From Papaver somniferum (lineage: Eukaryota > Streptophyta > Magnoliopsida > Ranunculales > Papaveraceae), in NCBI RefSeq assembly GCF_003573695.1, contig NC_039359.1, forward strand, positions 73,293,292 to 73,357,291: DNA of 64,000 nt, given 5' to 3'. The notes beneath the pieces are model-generated. The model searched no databases, had not been told where the DNA came from, and saw only the letters and a list, made by a program, of their open reading frames with translations. A program made the position numbers and the translations under genes. Positions 22,994-35,804 of this stretch are shown piece by piece. Each line of letters begins with the position of its first letter. The stretch's first letter is position 1.

Positions 22994-24529
22994 TAAGGGT
23001 GCACAAGAACCGAGCCGGACCGCTGGACCGTCCCGGAACCGGTGGAACCGTACCTGTTTTTGTACCGAACCGAGGAACGGGGTATAGGTACCGGTCCAAA
23101 AAATAGGAACCGGGGCTAGGGAGGTGCAGGTACTCGGCCCTAACAATATCATGTACCGTCCCGGACCGAATGTACCGAGTAATAATAGCCATTAGATTTA
23201 GGGGTTTTTTTTGGATATCTAAGAGTGGTATATAAAGAAAAATTAGTTAGGGTTTCTCATTTTTTTTTCTTTTTTTCCGCCTTCTGTGCAAATCCTCTCT
23301 CTCTCTGAGAAGGAACTCCAGTTACAGGGATGAGTTTTCACCTCTTCAAGAATCAAGACTTCAACTCTACGAACACCAGTTACACCACCTCGCGATTATT
23401 TTTGCAGAAGCAGCTAACCAGAAGAAGAAGAAATTTTAGTTGTAAGTTTTTTTTGTTTTTTTTCTTCTCCAATTTTATTGATTCCTTATGGAGTTTATTG
23501 TTTTATCGTTTGATTTGGACTACTGAGTTCATTGAATTTTTTTAATTTGAGATTGATTTGGTAAGATTCAATTTAGATCTGTTGGAATTACAGATTCAAT
23601 AGTTCTGTGATTGAGTTCACTTTTTTTTCATTCTTGATAGTAGATATTTGATTGATTACTGCTAATGTTTTAAATTACTGTTGGAATTACATATTCAATT
23701 TTCTTTTAAATTACTGCTAATGTTTAATTGAGATTTTGATAGTGGATATTTGATTGATTTGTAAAAAAATTTTATAGAAAAGGTTGTGGTGGGTCTAACA
23801 TTGGGAATCAATTATTTGATTGATCGATTGAATAGTTTATGAATTCTGCATTTGTACACAAATACACCTTATAGGTTGATTAATGTTTATAAATAGGAAT
23901 CACCACTAAGTTTTCTACTTGGATTACAAGCTGTGCATTTCTGGGTTGTTTAATGTTTATAAATATATATCAAGTGATGAATCACCATTGACTTTGATAC
24001 TCGGATTGCAAACTGTGCATTCTTATTTGCTTTTGTTGGATATTAAGAAGCCTCTGACTTGATCAAGTGTATTGTTGCAGGTAATCTTGATTAGTTGCTG
24101 AAGTTTGGAGCTACTGAAACTCTGTTATTGGACTAGAGACAGAACAACTAGTTGCTCTTTTAGTATTTGGTCTTAAAGCTCTATTGTTGTGTGTGTGTCT
24201 GTAAAACTGACAGTAAAATAGGTTCTTTGAATTTGGAACTTACTTGTGATATCCTACCTAGACTATTGTTGTGTGTCTGACAGTAAAACAGGTTATTCGT
24301 CTGTAAAACTGACAGTAAAACAGGTTCTTTGTTAACATAAAAAAAGTTGTTTGGAAACTGACAGGAAGTACCGACTGGTACCGGTACCGTACCTGGTACC
24401 TTACATGTACCGAATAGTACAGGAACCGAGGTACAAGGTACAGGTCCAAAATTTTGGAGCCGAGGCTAAGGAGGTACAGGTACTCGGCCTCGGAAAGAAC
24501 CGAGCCGAACCGTACCGTGTGCACCCTTA
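22994..24529. mobile_element. Non-autonomous hAT-type transposon
   Basis: A 1536-bp insert with terminal inverted repeats TAAGGGTGCAC...GTGCACCCTTA and 8-bp flanking duplications TATATGTA (22986-22993) and TCTATGGA (24530-24537). Both are one substitution from the TATATGGA that the uninterrupted copia sequence requires. An 8-bp TSD with this terminus fits the hAT superfamily. Both ends carry GGTACC/ACCGG-rich subterminal repeats of roughly 75 bp in direct orientation (about 23060-23140 and 24410-24490). The interior has no transposase. At 23330 it shows a short ATG frame, a possible splice donor (TTGTAAGTTT) and T-rich sequence, perhaps the remains of a transposase 5' exon and intron. Confidence 0.85.
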
Positions 24530-24537
24530 TCTATGGA

Positions 24538-24932
24538 TCAACATCGGAGAAACTTGTAAAAGACTTTCAGGTATCTCTTGGAAAGGAGTTTGAAATGAGA
24601 AATGTTGGTGAATTAAAATTCTTCTTAGGATTACAAATTCAACAACACAGGGATGGCATTTACTTATCTCAAGAAAAATATGCCAAGGATCTTGTCTCAA
24701 GAATTGGTCTTGATAACTCCACTCCTAAACGAACTTCTATGCCTACCACTGGTAAATTGCATCAAGATGATAAAGGAACTAGTGTAGATCAAAAACTTTA
24801 TCGATCTATCATTGGAAGTCTTTTATATCTTACAACGACCCGACCTGATATTGCTTTTAGCGTTGGATGTTGTGCTCGATTTCAGGCAAATATGAAGGAA
24901 TCACACTTGGCTTCTGCAAAAAGGATCATACG
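24538..24932 (+). pseudogene. Copia reverse transcriptase, C-terminal part
   Basis: It continues directly from the YVDDIIY of 22990 after removal of the hAT: GSTSEKLVKDFQVSLGKEFE, VGELKFFLGLQIQQHRDGIY, SQEKYAKDLVSRIG, LYRSIIGSLLYLTTTRPDIA and FSVGCCARFQANMKESH. It stops where the complete Athila is inserted, within AKRIIRY, and resumes at 35805. Confidence 0.85.
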
Positions 24933-24937
24933 TTACA

Positions 24938-26515
24938 TGATGTGATTTGTAGATAGTGGTAAAAGTGGTTCGATTGTCAGACTTGTGAAGGATATTAATT
25001 AGACTTAAATTCTAATATTAAAATAGAAAACTCACTAAAAATTATAGAAAACTCAATCAAAGTTGATATCAATATTAAAAGAACGCTGAGGCTAAGATTC
25101 CACTATTTTCCAAATTCAAAGTGATTTAATCTAATATTTATATTCATGCAATTTTCTTGTTCAATTTGATTCTTACTATTGCAAGAAGTAGATTTTCAAA
25201 AGCAATAATTGTAAATACCAAGCATGAAGCATCAAGAGTCTATAAACTAAGCATACTCCATCAAAATAGATCACAATCACTCAAATAAAAATCATATTCA
25301 ATAATAGTCCAAGGCAAATAAGCATAAGAATAATTCCAATAAATTAAATTAGATAGATTGTGCCGCTTTTTGTTGGAAAAATAGCTTCCTCTATCACCTC
25401 AGCAATGGGGTTTAGCTCCTCATATCAAAAACAGGTTCAAAATAAAAAATCATGGCTCCAAAGGTGGTTTTATTGAAGAGAATATATAAAACAGCAGATC
25501 TGCAACGGTGTATAGATGCTACAGAAGTCACCGTTACAGTTGGTGTTGCAATACTGAAGATATACGTTACTAATCAACTGTCACAGGATCAGAAATTTAA
25601 GACCCTAGAATACGACTGTCCTGCACAACTTAATGTTCTTCAGCTGTTAAACAACGACACTGTTCTGTGACTGTTTCCCGTGCGTCAATGTTCTTCGCGT
25701 TTCCTCTTCAGTAGTAGCAGCAGCAGAAACAGAGTTTGGTAAATCTCTGATTTCTTCTTACCTGGCTCTTCTTAGGTCCCCAAACTCTCGACACCCCTTC
25801 TATATGACCCAAACAATATATTTATATCAAAAATACCGATTAAATCTCTCCCAAATCTTCCAAAATCTCTTTCCTTCTCTTCACGGCCAAGTTGCGGCAA
25901 TTTATTGTTTTAGAATTTCTACGCGTTTCTGAGCTTTCCTTTTTATTCTAAACTATTCCTTAGATAGATACAAATCTTTGGGAAAGTTTACAGCACTTTA
26001 ATCTCTCTAAAATTTCCTAAAACAGGTCACACACGTGACTTTCCATATTTTCTGTTGTGATAAAAATCCGTCAATTGAGCCCAGTCTAATCGATTTCAAC
26101 ACCCATATCAGATTCCTAGACCCATAAGGAGTCTATCCTATGAAAATCAGAGGTTTAGTCGACCTCAAACTCCTCCAAATCAGGAACCCTAAATCTGCCA
26201 GAACTGTATCTATTTTCCCGCCTTTTGAATTTCAAATGTTGAAGATGGTTGCCCCTTATCCAGGGTATGGGTGCGATTAGCAGCTGCCTGGAAATGGGAT
26301 GCCCCTTAGTAATCAGGTTACCCCTTATCCAAAGTGAGAGTCCGAATAGCAAATGTCCTCCGGGTGCTTTCCGACAACTTTTCGAGCCAATTTTTTCCAA
26401 AAATGTTTATTGGCCAAAAATACCTACAAATAAATAAAACACCATAATAAGTACAAAAATGAGCCCTAACAATATATAGAATCGAGACAAATCGGACACA
26501 AAAATATGTCTATCA
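24938..26515 (-). repeat. 3' LTR of the complete Athila
   Basis: 1578 bp, TGATGTGATTTG...ATGTCTATCA. It is nearly identical to 34230-35799. The LTR contains the plus-strand frame MAPKVVLLKRIYKTADLQRC at 25452 that recurs in the other LTR; this is a conserved LTR sequence rather than a gene. Confidence 0.92.
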
Positions 26516-27730
26516 AATACCTCCAAACCTAATATTTGCTAGTCCTCGAGCAAAAATAAAATAGAAATAAAATCCTAACTCACTCTGGCAGGCATCGTCG
26601 ATTGCATTTAGCGTATGCAATAAGCCTTTAAACCCCTAGGTGTCCCTACTGGCGGAGTGTTGTCTCCGGAGGGCTTACCAGAGGTATACCCACAAAACCT
26701 TTATACTCCAGACCCTGGCTATCTACATAGCACCTTGGAAGGCACTAAAGAATCTCCTTGGTTGGCATACTTATTGACTACAAGAGGAAGTACCCTGATG
26801 CGAAATTCCAATTGTTGTACACGAGTTTGCACTCAAGCATACTAAAATTCATATATAAGTGACAGAGCTCTACTCAGATAGTCGCACTATGTACATCAAT
26901 ATCCGGAGTCAAAACTAATCACATGGATAGATCAAGAAGATGGATATATAGAAAAACATAGATGGTTTTGATGTTTACTAGGTGAACGGGGTTTCTCATA
27001 TCTGTCTGAAGGCCTCCGCTAAAATGAACCTATCCTAATGGACTGAGATACTAATCTGACTAATATCAACACACTGGCATATACAAGGGAACCAGTGATT
27101 GATAATCCTAACTCTAGGTCAACACACTGGCATATACAAGGGTTCCAGTGGTCGAATTTATTGAATTTATTCCAGTTGGTCTGATGGTCTGGTCTCAATT
27201 TTTTTTTCATGGTATCTCAATCACTCTAATTCACCCTAGCATTGGTAACAACTTGAATCGTGAGCCCTACATAATCACTTAGAGAAACATAGTTTAAAAA
27301 CAAAACAAAATAAAAACAGAAGTGAAAAGGACTCAACGAGATATGGTGAAACTATCGTGTTATTTCTAACACCTGAGCTCTGTGATTTTATGAATAGACT
27401 CTTTAGATGTTGCCATGTAGTCAGATTGGTTCCTCAACTCCTACAACCAAAATGCTTCCATCCACTTAGATTGGTTAGTGTCATCCTTAATAGGGATAAA
27501 TTTCTAGGCTCTGAAGTTTATTTATTGCAACGAAAAGGTAACAAAAAATTCTACCCCACCCCCAAACTTAAATCTAACATTGTCCTCAATGTTTCTAATC
27601 AAAGAACAACACCAAAAATATAAGTAACATGAGTAAATAGTAAAGAGAGAAGTCGGAAAGATAGTACCCGGGTGAAGTGTAACCAAAAACCTACAAAAAT
27701 ATTATACAACATACAAAATCGCCTCGATGG
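26516..27730 (-). other. Athila 3' noncoding region of the complete element
   Basis: 1.2 kb between the integrase end and the 3' LTR, without an element frame. It is homologous to 8960-9620 and, in reverse, to about 10640-11275. It keeps the paired motif ACTGGCATATACAAGGG(A/T) twice, about 65 bp apart (27070 and 27128); the same pair occurs at 9465 and 9522. Confidence 0.75.
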
Positions 27731-29838
27731 TCAATCAAGGTAAACAGGGTCCTCCAGAGGGATGACCTCAACATCACCTGTAGGAAAAGGCTCTAAAAAG
27801 GGATTCAATCGCTGAACTTTAACCTTCGAAGAACTACTACCATCTGGTGTCTCAATATCAACAGTGCCATGAGGAAAAACAGTACGGACCACAAAAGGAC
27901 CGGTCCACCGAGAGCGCAACTTCCCGGGGAATAGATGCAAGCGAGTGTCATACAAAAGAACTTTTTGACCTGGAGAAAATAACTTTCGTAAAATATTCCT
28001 ATCATGCACAAGTTTCATTTTTTTCTTATACTCCTTAGCACTATCGTATGCATCTCTACGAATCTCGTCCAACTCATTGAGCTGGAGCTTTCTTTGAGCT
28101 CCTGCCTTGTCAAGTGAAAAGTTTAAGTTCTTAATAGCCCAATAGGCTCGATGCTCTAAGTCCAATCCAGGCAAGGTGACATGCCTTCCAAACACTAAAC
28201 GATAAGGTGACATTCAATGGGTGTCCTTAAACGCAGTACGGTAAGCCCATAAGGCATCAGTAAGCCTCGACGACCAGTCTTTCCTATTTGGATTAACTGT
28301 TTTCTCTAGAATACGTTTAATTTCCCTATTGGAAACCTCTACCTGACCACTAGTCTGAGGGTGATATGGGGTTTCTACTTTATGGGTAATACCGTATTGT
28401 TTCATTAAAGAGCAAACGGTCTATTACAAAAGTGTGAACCTCCATCACTAATTATAGCTCGCGGCGTACCAAAACGTGTAAGTATATTCTCTTTCAAAAA
28501 CTGGACTACGACCCTGTGGTCATTCGTTTTACACGGAACCGCCTCAACCCACTTAGACACATAGTCTACACGACAAGTATGTAAAGATAACCAAACGAAA
28601 TAGAAATGGACCCATAAAATCAATGCCCACACATCAAAGACCTCAATCACTAAAATAGGGTTCAAAGGCTCATATTTCTACGGGAAATGGTTCCTAACTT
28701 CTGGCAACGCTCACAAGAAACACAATGACTATGGAATCTTTAAACAACGAAAGCCAGTAAAATCCACTGCAAAATCTTAGCACAGTCTTCTTAGCACTAA
28801 AATGACCCCACATGCATGTTCATGACAAAAGGAGATAATATAGACTGGTCACTCTCAGATCACATCTCTAATAATCTGGTCCGGACAATACTTAAACAGA
28901 TAAGGATCGTCCCAAAAGAAATGCTTAACCTCGTCTAAAAACCTAGAACGATCTTGCTTACCCCAATGTTGAGGGTTCGACCAGTAACAAGATAATTCAC
29001 TATATTTGCATACCAGGTGATTGGGAAACAAGAACAATTGTTCATCAGGAAAGCTATCCCTTATAGGAAGGGAATCACTAGGGAACTAACAACTAGCCTA
29101 GACAAGTGGTCTGCTACTACATTTTCCAACCCTTTTGTCTCTAATGTCTGGGGAAAATTCCTGTAACAATAGGATCCATCTAATCAATCTAGGTTGGTAT
29201 CCTTCTTATAAAAGGTATTTCAAAGCAGCATGATCTGTATAGATTATGATCTTAGAAACCTAATAGGTAGGACCTCTTATCCAAGGCAAACACGATGGCT
29301 AAAAGTTCCTTCTCGGTAGTTGTGTAGTTCATTTGGGCATCATTCAAGTTTTGCTAGCATAATAAATCACATGAAGTAATTGGTTTTCTCGTTGTCCTAA
29401 ACGACGCCTATAGCATAATCTGAAGAATCACACAATAATCAAGGGTAGGTTCCAGTTATGATGCCTGGACTATCGGGGCAGTAGTGAGTAAAGTTTTAAG
29501 CTTCTCAAAACCTCTAAACAAGCATCATCAAAGACAAACTTAACATCTTTTAGCAACAAAATTGCAAAGAGGTCGAGAAATCAAGCTAAAATCCTTAATG
29601 AATCGCACGGTAAAAACCTGCATGCCCTAGGAATGACCTAATATCTTTTACGGTTTTTGGGACCTGTAAAGTCTTAATAAGGTCAACTTTGGCTTTGTCT
29701 CCTCTACCTAACCCTTTGAAGAGACGATGTGCCCTAACACAATTCCTGATTTAACCATGAAACATTTTCCCAATTAAGCATCACTAATTTTTTTCCTTAC
29801 ACAACCAGTCACACACTAATGTCAAATGATGCAAGCAC
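27731..29838 (-). pseudogene. pol: Athila RT C-terminus, RNase H and integrase (complete element)
   Basis: The integrase C-terminal domain is open at 28213-27731 ([40 protein letters not shown]). The core is at about 28600-28214 ([36 protein letters not shown]). RNase H lies at about 29400-29100. This part is the most decayed of the element: one-base deletions occur about every 50-100 bp between 28600 and 29800, and the RT end is unreadable in one frame. Confidence 0.8.
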
Positions 29839-31270
29839 TCATCGAAAGATTGAACCAAACACTGAAAAATCATCCATAAAGACCTCTAAGAACCGTTCTA
29901 CCATATCAGAAAATATGCTCATCATACAACGTGAAAAGTTGCAGGGCATTACATAGCCCGAAAGGCATGCGTCTATACGCAAAGGTACCAAAGGGACAGT
30001 AAAAGTGGTTTTCTCTTGGTCTTCTGGGGCAATAACGATCTGATTATAACCGGAGTAGCCATCTAAGAAGCAATAGTGACTATGTCCAGCTAATCGCTCT
30101 AGCATTTGGTCGATAAAAGGAAGGGGAAAGTGATCCTTCCTTGTGACCTTGTTCAATTTCCTATAGTCAATACACACACGCCATCCCGTGGTCACTCGGG
30201 TTGGGATTAATTCATTATTATCATTCTGGACTACAGTGATACCTGATTTCTTGGGGACAACCTGAACAGGGCTGACCCACTTACTGTCTGAAATTGGGTA
30301 AATAATACCCGCATCTAACAACTTAAGCACCTCTTTTCGAACTACCTCTTTCATGTTAGGGTTCAGTCGACGTTGCATCTCCCTAGAAGGTTTGGAGTCT
30401 TCCTCTAAATGAATCTGATGCATACACACAGTAGGACTTATACCCTTAATGTCTGCTATAGTCCACCCTAAAGCTTCCTTATTGTCTTGAAGTACATTTA
30501 CTAGCCTACTTTCCTGATCACTATCCAAATCGGAAGCTACAATCACAGGTAAAGTCTCAGATGGGCCTAAAAACACATACTTTAGAGTATCGGGTAGTGG
30601 TTTAAGGTCCAACTTTGGGGGCTCTTCTAAAGAAGGAATTAGGGTAGTCTCAGAAACTGGTAACGGTTCGAACCTAGCTTTCCATCTATCAGTGTCTAAC
30701 ACAGGGGTAGAATCTAATAGAGCATTCACCTGTTCAATAGTGCTATCGTCGTCAAAATCTAAACCAAAATGGGATAGACAACTTTCTAATGGGTCTTCAG
30801 ACAAGATGTTTGGTAATGACTCCTGAACTAAGGCTTCTATCATGTTCACCTCCTCAACACATGTGTCATCTAGCTCATGAGGTTGCTTACTGACATTAAA
30901 AATGTTCATCTCCATAGTCATATTACCAAAAGATAAACTCATCACACCATTTCGATAGTTAATGATCGCATTAGACGTAGCTAAAAATGGACGACCTAAA
31001 ATCACAGGTATCTGGTTCTCTGGGTCAGGGACAGGTTGGGTATCAAGGACCACGAAATCCACCTGATAAATAAACTTGTCGACCTCAATAAGAACATCCT
31101 CGATAACACCTCGAGGGATTTTAACAGAACTATCAGCTAACTGCTGTGTCATCTGAGTAGGTTTCATTTCACCAAGTCCTAGATGTAAGTATACATGGAA
31201 TGGCAGTAAGTTCACACTGGGTCCTAAGTCAAGTAAAGCTTTTTCTACCCGGAAGTTACCTATTGTGCAA
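29839..31270 (-). pseudogene. Athila protease and reverse transcriptase (complete element)
   Basis: An open run of about 458 codons with protease text (IPVILGRPFLATSNAIINYR) and RT through its catalytic centre: WRVCIDYRKLNKVTRKDHF, CFLDGYSGYNQIVIAPEDQE, FMDDFSVFG. It is the best-preserved RT in the window. The protease active-site segment just upstream (about 31250-31220) reads LLDLGPSVNLLPFHV, with Pro where the other two copies have Ala, a change likely to matter at this position. A frameshift beyond FMDDFSVFGSIFR ends the frame. Confidence 0.82.
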
Positions 31271-31343
31271 GCAATGGTAGGAGAACCTGGGTCTTTGTAC
31301 TTTGGAGTTGTGGTGTTCTGAATGATTGAACTTACGTGACTAG

Positions 31344-33170
31344 CTAAAAAGGATTTCTTATGGACGCTAAGTTTTCGCTTTCACGTACACATATCCTTAA
31401 GGAACTTGGCATAAGAAGGAATTTTCCTAATTGCATCTCATAAGGGAGGTTTATGGTAACTTGCTTAAAAACCTCCACTATGTCATTAAAGTTCGATTCC
31501 TTCTTTGTTGGTACTAATAGCTGAGGAAATGGGGCTCTAGGCCTAAAATCAGACCTTTTAGGAACCGAATTCACATCATCAGAAACTTTATCAGTCTCTT
31601 CAGCTACTGGTCCTGAGAGGTGAGATCCTGAGGGGTGAACTACAGTATGTTCACTATCGGGCATGGTTACCTTATTGTCTACAACTCTACCACTTCTGAG
31701 GGTTCTAAAAACATTCAATTGATTCGATGGTTTTGCACCTAATTCATGAACTCCTCTAGGGTTGGGTTGTGTTTGACTAGGAAACTTACCTTTTTCTCTC
31801 AAAGAATAACTTATCATACCAACCTGGGTTTTTAATACGGAAATAGCCTGAATATTTTCTTGTCCTATCCTGTTACTAGCTTGTAGACTCTGTTCTACGG
31901 ATAACTGAAATTTTGCAGTTTGCTGAGTTAACAAGGCGAGAGATTCCTCTAAACTTAGGATTTTCTTATCTGACTGATTCTGAAACTGAGCTAATCCTTA
32001 AGGATTCTTAGTATAGACAAAACCTGGGGGAGCACTAGAATTACTAAACTGACCTTGACTTTAGCCCTTAGACCACGAAAGGTTCGGATGGTTTCTCCAA
32101 CCAGGATTATAGGTTTCTGAATATGGGTCAATCTTTTGACGGTTATCAAATCTAGTGTTATTATAAAGAGCATTGGCCTGCTCTTCAATATTCTGGCCTT
32201 CCCAAAAAGGCTCCACTCTACCACTAGTCTGGCCTACTTCTAAGGCTTCTAACCTTTTTGCTATAGCAGCAATTTTGGCATCTGATTCATAGCCTCCTTC
32301 TACCCTATTAACGTTTCCTCTACTTAAAAGAATTGTTTTCTGGGGTGCCCTACTATTTTCCCATTGCTGGGTTTTTTCGGCGATTTCATTAAAAAATTCC
32401 ATCGCCGCATCAACAGTTTGGTTTTCAAATCCACCAGTGCATAGAGACTCAACCATGGTCGTTATGGAGTAATCTAAACCCTCATAAAGGATCTGAACTA
32501 GCCTAACCTTTTCTAAACCATGATGAGGACACTGGGATAATAAATCATTGAACCTTTCCAAATACCTATATAAAGATTCTCCCTCTTGTTGTGAAAATGT
32601 GCATATTTGCGTCCTAATAGACGATGTTTTGTGCCTAGGGAAAAACTTATTGAAAAAGGAAGACGTAAGTTGTTCATATGTCTCAATTGACTCGGAGTTC
32701 AAACTATACAGCCACGACTTGGCCTTATCTTTCAGAGAAAATGAGAATAACCTAAGTTTCAAAGCATCATCATCTAAGCCTCTAATTCTTAGAGTACTAC
32801 AAATTTCCTCAAAATCCCTAACATGGTAATAAGGTTTTTCATTTTATTTCCCTAAAAAGATTGGGAGCATCTGTAAGGTCCCAGGTTTCAGTTCATAGGG
32901 TGCCTCTGTTTCAGCTAACTTAATACACGAAGGACGAGTAGTCCTAGTTGGATTCAACAAAGCTTTCAAAGTTGCCATTTCTGGCGCTATCAGAGCAACA
33001 TGGATTCTCTCCTCAGTCAAAGGACGTTCAAAAACAGACTCTTCAAAATTCGGACTTTCTATATTAAGGTAATCGAGACGCTTCGAACTACTAGGTTTCT
33101 CTTTAACAAATCTACCTAGTGTCTCTTTTACGTTCAGGCATACAATAGAATTTTCTAAATTGGAAGGTTA
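31344..33170 (-). pseudogene. gag: Athila gag (complete element)
   Basis: Gag core at 32762-32061 (LKLRLFSFSLKDKAKSWLYS, FNKFFPRHKTSSIRTQICTF, YRYLERFNDLLSQCPHHGLE, YNPGWRNHPNLSWSKG) and a C-terminal half at 31934-31344 (NVFRTLRSGRVVDNKVTMPD, RAPFPQLLVPTKKESNFNDI). Breaks lie near 32840, 32000 and 31440. The N-terminal extension to about 33170 (MPERKRDTLGRF) aligns with the truncated gag ends of the other two Athila copies just before their copia junctions, which locates those junctions within gag. Confidence 0.82.
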
Positions 33171-34211
33171 AGCAAACACAAATCAAGGCCGACTCAACCA
33201 AATCAAACCTATTGATTTCTAGCAAAGAAAAAGCATGATGGCTCCACTTAGATTGTTTCTAGACCAGCTTCTAATCCTTCGAACGGTAATTCGTTACAAT
33301 TTAAGCAAACCCCTCTGGAATCAATATGAGTTAACATAAGTTGAATAGAGGCGAGGGAATCTCGGTGGAGATTTGATACCCAAGGCCTCACCGGTATTAC
33401 AAGGCCGCGCAGTCACGCATTCAACTTACAGAAACCGTCAAGAACTTTGAAGTATGCTTAAAAGAGTAACCAATATTTTTCAAATGAATTTCCTGTTAAG
33501 CTCGTTACCCTATCGATCTCGTTCTAGTCAAAATTATAGGCTTAGGTTCGCGTAGGTTACGTGTTCCTAAAGCGGGAAAGAAGAGAACGGTGATGAAATC
33601 CGAACCCTTATCTTGTATGGCCAGGCCTTGCCCTTTACTAGAAAAATAAATGTTTGTATTCAGTCCTCAACATATATGCATACGAAGGAGTCCAGTAACT
33701 CGCTGACAGGGGATTCGCGAGTGTTTAGAATCTTACCTCCTGTTCCAGACGGGGGATGAATCGGTTGTAGTCGACTCGGGCCACTGACTCCGATATCTAG
33801 TGTACGAACCCAAGGTGCAGAGACAATATCGTAATTGTCCTCCTTCTCTACAAACAATTTATACTTAAAGTACCCTTAAGTAGGGTAATAAAAAAATGTC
33901 CAAAAGTCCAAAAGTCCAAAAAAATAAAGAAAAATTACAAAAATAATAAGCCTAATGCAGTTTTTTTTTTTAAAATAAAATAAACAAACCCTAAACTAAA
34001 CTTGTCTAAAATAAAATTGTCTTCTTTTCTGTTATTTTTGCTTTAATCTTTAGCTCCAAGTCTTTATGAAATCACCAAACTCCTTGTGTCAATTTTCTTT
34101 ATGATCCAGAACCTGTAGACACAAGATAAATACCCAAAAACATAAAAAAGGACAAAAATAATTAAAAAAATATAAAATAAAATAAATATAAAACCCTAAA
34201 ATCAAGTCCCG
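33171..34211 (-). other. Athila 5' leader
   Basis: About 1 kb between gag and the PBS with no supported frame. It is A/T-rich next to the PBS (33890-34210) and is expected to serve as the untranslated leader and packaging region of the element RNA. I see no gene in it. Confidence 0.6.
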
Positions 34212-34229
34212 GTTGGCGACGCCAAAAAT
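34212..34229 (-). other. Primer binding site of the complete Athila
   Basis: On the minus strand ATTTTTGGCGTCGCCAAC directly follows the 5' LTR end (34230). The same class of sequence occurs at 10116 after the plus-strand derivative's LTR. Confidence 0.65.
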
Positions 34230-35799
34230 TGATGTGATTTGTAGATAGTGGTAAAAGTGGTTCGATTCTCAGACTTGTGAAGGATACTAATTAGACTTAA
34301 ATTCTAATATTAAAATAGAAATTTCACTAAAAATTATAGCAAACTCAATCAAAGTTGATATCAATATTAAAAGAACATTGAGGCTAAGATTCTACTACTT
34401 TCCAAATTCAAAGTGATTTAATCCAATATTTATATTCATGCAATTTTCTTGTTCAATTTGATTCTTACTATTGCAACAAGTAGATTTTCAAAAGCAATAA
34501 TTGTAAATACCAAGCATGAAGCATCAAGAGTCTATAAACTAAGCATACTCCATCAAAATAGATCACAATCACTCAAATAAAAATCATATTCAATAATAGT
34601 CCAAGGCAAATAAGCATAATAATAATTGCAATAAATTAAATTAAATAGATTGTACCGCTTTTTGTTGGAAAAATAGCTTCCTCTATCGCCTCAGCAATGG
34701 GGTTTAGCTCCTCATATCAAAAACAGGTTCAAAATGATAAATCATGGCCCAAAAGGTGGTTTTATTGAAGAGAATATATAAAACAGCAGATCTGCAACGG
34801 TGTATAGATGCTACAGAAGTCACCGTTACAGTTGGTGTTGCAATACTGAAGATATACGTTACTAATCAACTGTCACAGGATCAGAAATTTAAGACCCTAG
34901 AATACGACTGTCCTGCACAGCTTAATGTTCTTCAGCTGTTAAACAACGACACTGTTCAGTGACTGTTTCCCGTGCGTCAATGTTCTTCGCGTTTCCTCTT
35001 CAGTAGTAGCAGCAGCAGAAACAGAGTTTGGTAAATCTCTGATTTCTTCTTCTCTGGGTCTCCTTAGGTCCCCAAACTCTCGACACCCTTCTATATGACC
35101 CCAACAATCTATTTATATCAAAAATACCGATTAAATCTCTCCCAAATCTTCCAAAATCTCTTTCCTTCTCTTCACGACCAAGTTGCGGCAATTTCTTGTT
35201 TTAGAATTTCTACGCGTTTCTGAGCTTTCCTTTTTATTCTAAACTCTTCCTTAGATAGATACAAATATTTGGGAAAGTTTACAACACTTTAATCTCTCTA
35301 AAATTCCCTAAAACAGGTCACACACGTGACTTTCCATATTTTCTGTTGTGATAAAAATCCGTCAATTGAGCCCAGTCTAATCGATTTCAACACCCATATC
35401 AGATTTCTAGACCCATAAGGAGTCTATCCTATGAAAATCAGAGGTTTAATCGACCTCAAACTCCTCCAAATCAGGAACCCTAAATCTGCCAAAAATGTAT
35501 CTATTTTCCCACCTTTTGAATTTCAAACGTTGAAGATGGTTGTCCCTTATCCAGGGTAGGGGTGCGATTAGCAGCTGCCTGGAAATGGGATGCCCCTTAG
35601 TAATTAGGTTACCCCTTATCCAAAGTGAGATTCCGAATAGCAAATGTCCTCCGGGTGCTTTCCGACAACTTTTCGAGCCAATTTTTTCCAAAAATGTTTA
35701 TTGGCCAAAAATACCTACAAATAAATAAAACACCATAATAAGTACAAAAATGAGCCCTAACAATATATAGAATCGAGACAAATCGAAATGTGTCTATCA
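34230..35799 (-). repeat. 5' LTR of the complete Athila
   Basis: 1570 bp, TGATGTGATTTG...TGTCTATCA, followed by the TSD TTACA. It differs from 24938-26515 by scattered substitutions and a short deletion near the right end (about 35785, where the other copy has extra bases). Confidence 0.92.
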
Positions 35800-35804
35800 T
35801 TACA

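Larger units (their letters stand above)
24938..35799 (-). mobile_element. Complete Athila element, minus strand
   Basis: A 10.86-kb LTR retrotransposon with both LTRs (24938-26515 and 34230-35799) and TSD TTACA on each side (24933-24937 and 35800-35804). The internal region has gag, protease, RT, RNase H and integrase in the Ty3 order on the minus strand. A PBS adjoins the right LTR, and a polypurine-like tract (AGGTTTGGAGGTATT on the minus strand, 26516-26530) adjoins the left. No env-like frame lies between integrase and the 3' LTR. Coding parts carry many one-base deletions, so it is not autonomous, although the LTRs differ by only a small number of substitutions. Confidence 0.92.

Noticed and set aside
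25452..25670. 72-codon frame MAPKVVLLKRIYKTADLQRC, repeated at 34744
   Set aside because: Both lie inside the two LTRs of the same element, so the repetition is explained by LTR identity rather than by a gene.
26516..27730. Env-like third gene of Athila
   Set aside because: Some Athila elements carry an env-like frame here, but no frame longer than about 88 codons on either strand shows a signal peptide or membrane segment.
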